Part shown: one piece after another, positions 63,195 to 64,000 of the stretch
How the letters are laid out: every line of letters starts with the position of its first letter
Position numbering within the stretch: the first letter of the stretch is position 1
Source: Anarhynchus alexandrinus
Taxonomy: Eukaryota; Chordata; Aves; Charadriiformes; Charadriidae
Direction of reading: 5' to 3'
Length of the DNA: 64,000 bases
Assembly: GCA_008711295.1 (NCBI GenBank)
Contig: VUYV01000045.1
Coordinates: 2,556,842 to 2,620,841, forward strand
Made by a program: the position numbers and the translations under genes
Notes under the pieces: model-generated
The model's input: only the letters and a program-made list of their open reading frames with translations
Told to the model about the DNA's origin: nothing
The model's database searches: none

Positions 63195-64000
63195 AAATAA
63201 CTCCTCCCAGTTTTGTATCATCAGCAAACTAACTGAGGGTGCACTCTGTCATATCATCCACATCATTAATGAAGATATTAAACAGTACTGACCCCAATAT
63301 CAATCCCTGGGATGCAAAACAAGTGACTTGCTTCCAAATGGACTTTGTGCTGCTGATTACAACCCTCTGGGCCCAGCTGTTCAACCATTTTTGAACCCAC
63401 CCCACTGTCCACTTCTCCAATCCATACTTTGTCAGCTAGTCTATAAGGTTGTTATCAGAGACAGTGTCAAAAACCTTACTAAAGTTTCAGCAAACGGCAT
63501 CCACTGCTCTCCCCTCATCCACCAAGCTAGTCAACTCTTTGCAGCAGACTATTGGGTTGGTTAAGTGTGACTTCCCCTTCATCATTCCATGCTGACTACT
63601 CCTGATCACCTTCTTGTCCTTCACAAGCCTGGAAATGGTTCCCAGGATTAGCTGCTCCACGAACCTCCCAGGAATAGAGATGAGTCTGAAGAGCCTGTAG
63701 TTCCCCAGATCCTCCTTCTTGCACTTCGTGAACATAGGAGTGGCATTTGCTCTCCTCCAGTCTTTGGAAACCTCCCCCAGTTGCCACAGCCTTTCACTGA
63801 GTGGCCTTTCAGTGACACCAGCCAGCTCCCTCAGGACTTGTGAGTGCAACCCATAAGGCCCTGTAGACTTGTGTGTGTCCAGTCTGTTTACATGCTCCTT
63901 AACCTGCTCTTTGTCCACCAAAAGAGTAAGCCTTCCTTGCTCCAGACTTTCCCTCTGGTCTTGGGCCTGGGATCCTGAAGGCCAGTCTTACCAGTAAAGA
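63195..64000 (-). mobile_element. Second copy of the dead CR1 reverse-transcriptase segment
   Basis: These 806 bases align base for base with 61011-61816 at a constant offset of 2184, with no indel and a single difference (G at 61506, A at 63690; leucine to phenylalanine in the RT frame). The copy shares the premature stops (63487-63489, 63436-63438, 63229-63231) and the D-to-N change of the first copy, and ends at the FADD box side next to the N at 63194. It continues beyond the window. Two independent CR1 insertions would not share these defects, so this is a duplication of an already dead element or a duplicated assembly of one locus. Confidence 0.95.

Noticed and set aside
1..64000. tRNA, rRNA, snRNA genes, CRISPR arrays or bacterial-type operons
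   Set aside because: No tRNA box B-type sequence, snRNA start, spaced direct repeats or dense coding was seen.

Overview
The window looks like a piece of bird nuclear genome with no supportable gene. The avian signature comes from its repeats: CR1 LINE fragments, one ending in three copies of the bird-typical octamer ATTCTATG; solo endogenous-retrovirus LTRs of avian type; and a low overall repeat load with only a few decayed MIR-like relics. I cannot name the species, the chromosome or the neighbouring genes. Open reading frames are short on both strands (the longest is about 161 codons). None shows a recognisable host domain, a convincing exon structure or a signal peptide. The only recognisable protein similarity is to CR1 reverse transcriptase. 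The sequence is therefore an intergenic stretch or the inside of a very large intron.

Layout. 1-16 kb: AT-rich unique sequence with one CR1 3' end (3392-3602) and an AT-rich tail. 16.57-17.08 kb: a solo LTR with a 5-bp target-site duplication, interrupted by a 170-base gap. 17-33 kb: unique sequence, a MIR-like relic at 25.8 kb, and simple repeats including a perfect (TTTTA)9. 33.5 kb: a short relic resembling CR1 reverse transcriptase. 34-37 kb: unique, complex sequence that reads like conserved non-coding DNA (unproven), including a small CpG cluster. 40.7-41.2 kb: a second solo LTR with TATA box and polyadenylation signal. 45.8-46.3 kb: a compact repeat cluster (CR1 3' end, a 130-nt palindromic hairpin element, a truncated LTR). 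47.9-48.2 kb: an old inverted CR1 3' region. 56.5-57.5 kb: a second block of possible conserved non-coding DNA, followed by a long purine tract. 60.65-61.83 kb: a dead CR1 reverse-transcriptase segment on the minus strand. 63.195-64.0 kb: a near-identical second copy of 806 bases of that segment.

No genes are seen, so there is no pathway to reconstruct. The strongest observation is the duplicated CR1 block. 61011-61816 and 63195-64000 align without indels with one substitution, share the same disabling mutations, and the second copy starts immediately after a single N. This is most likely a false duplication at a contig join, or else a very recent local duplication. The most unusual biological structure is the imperfect palindrome at 45985-46114. 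I found no evidence of an undescribed multi-gene system.
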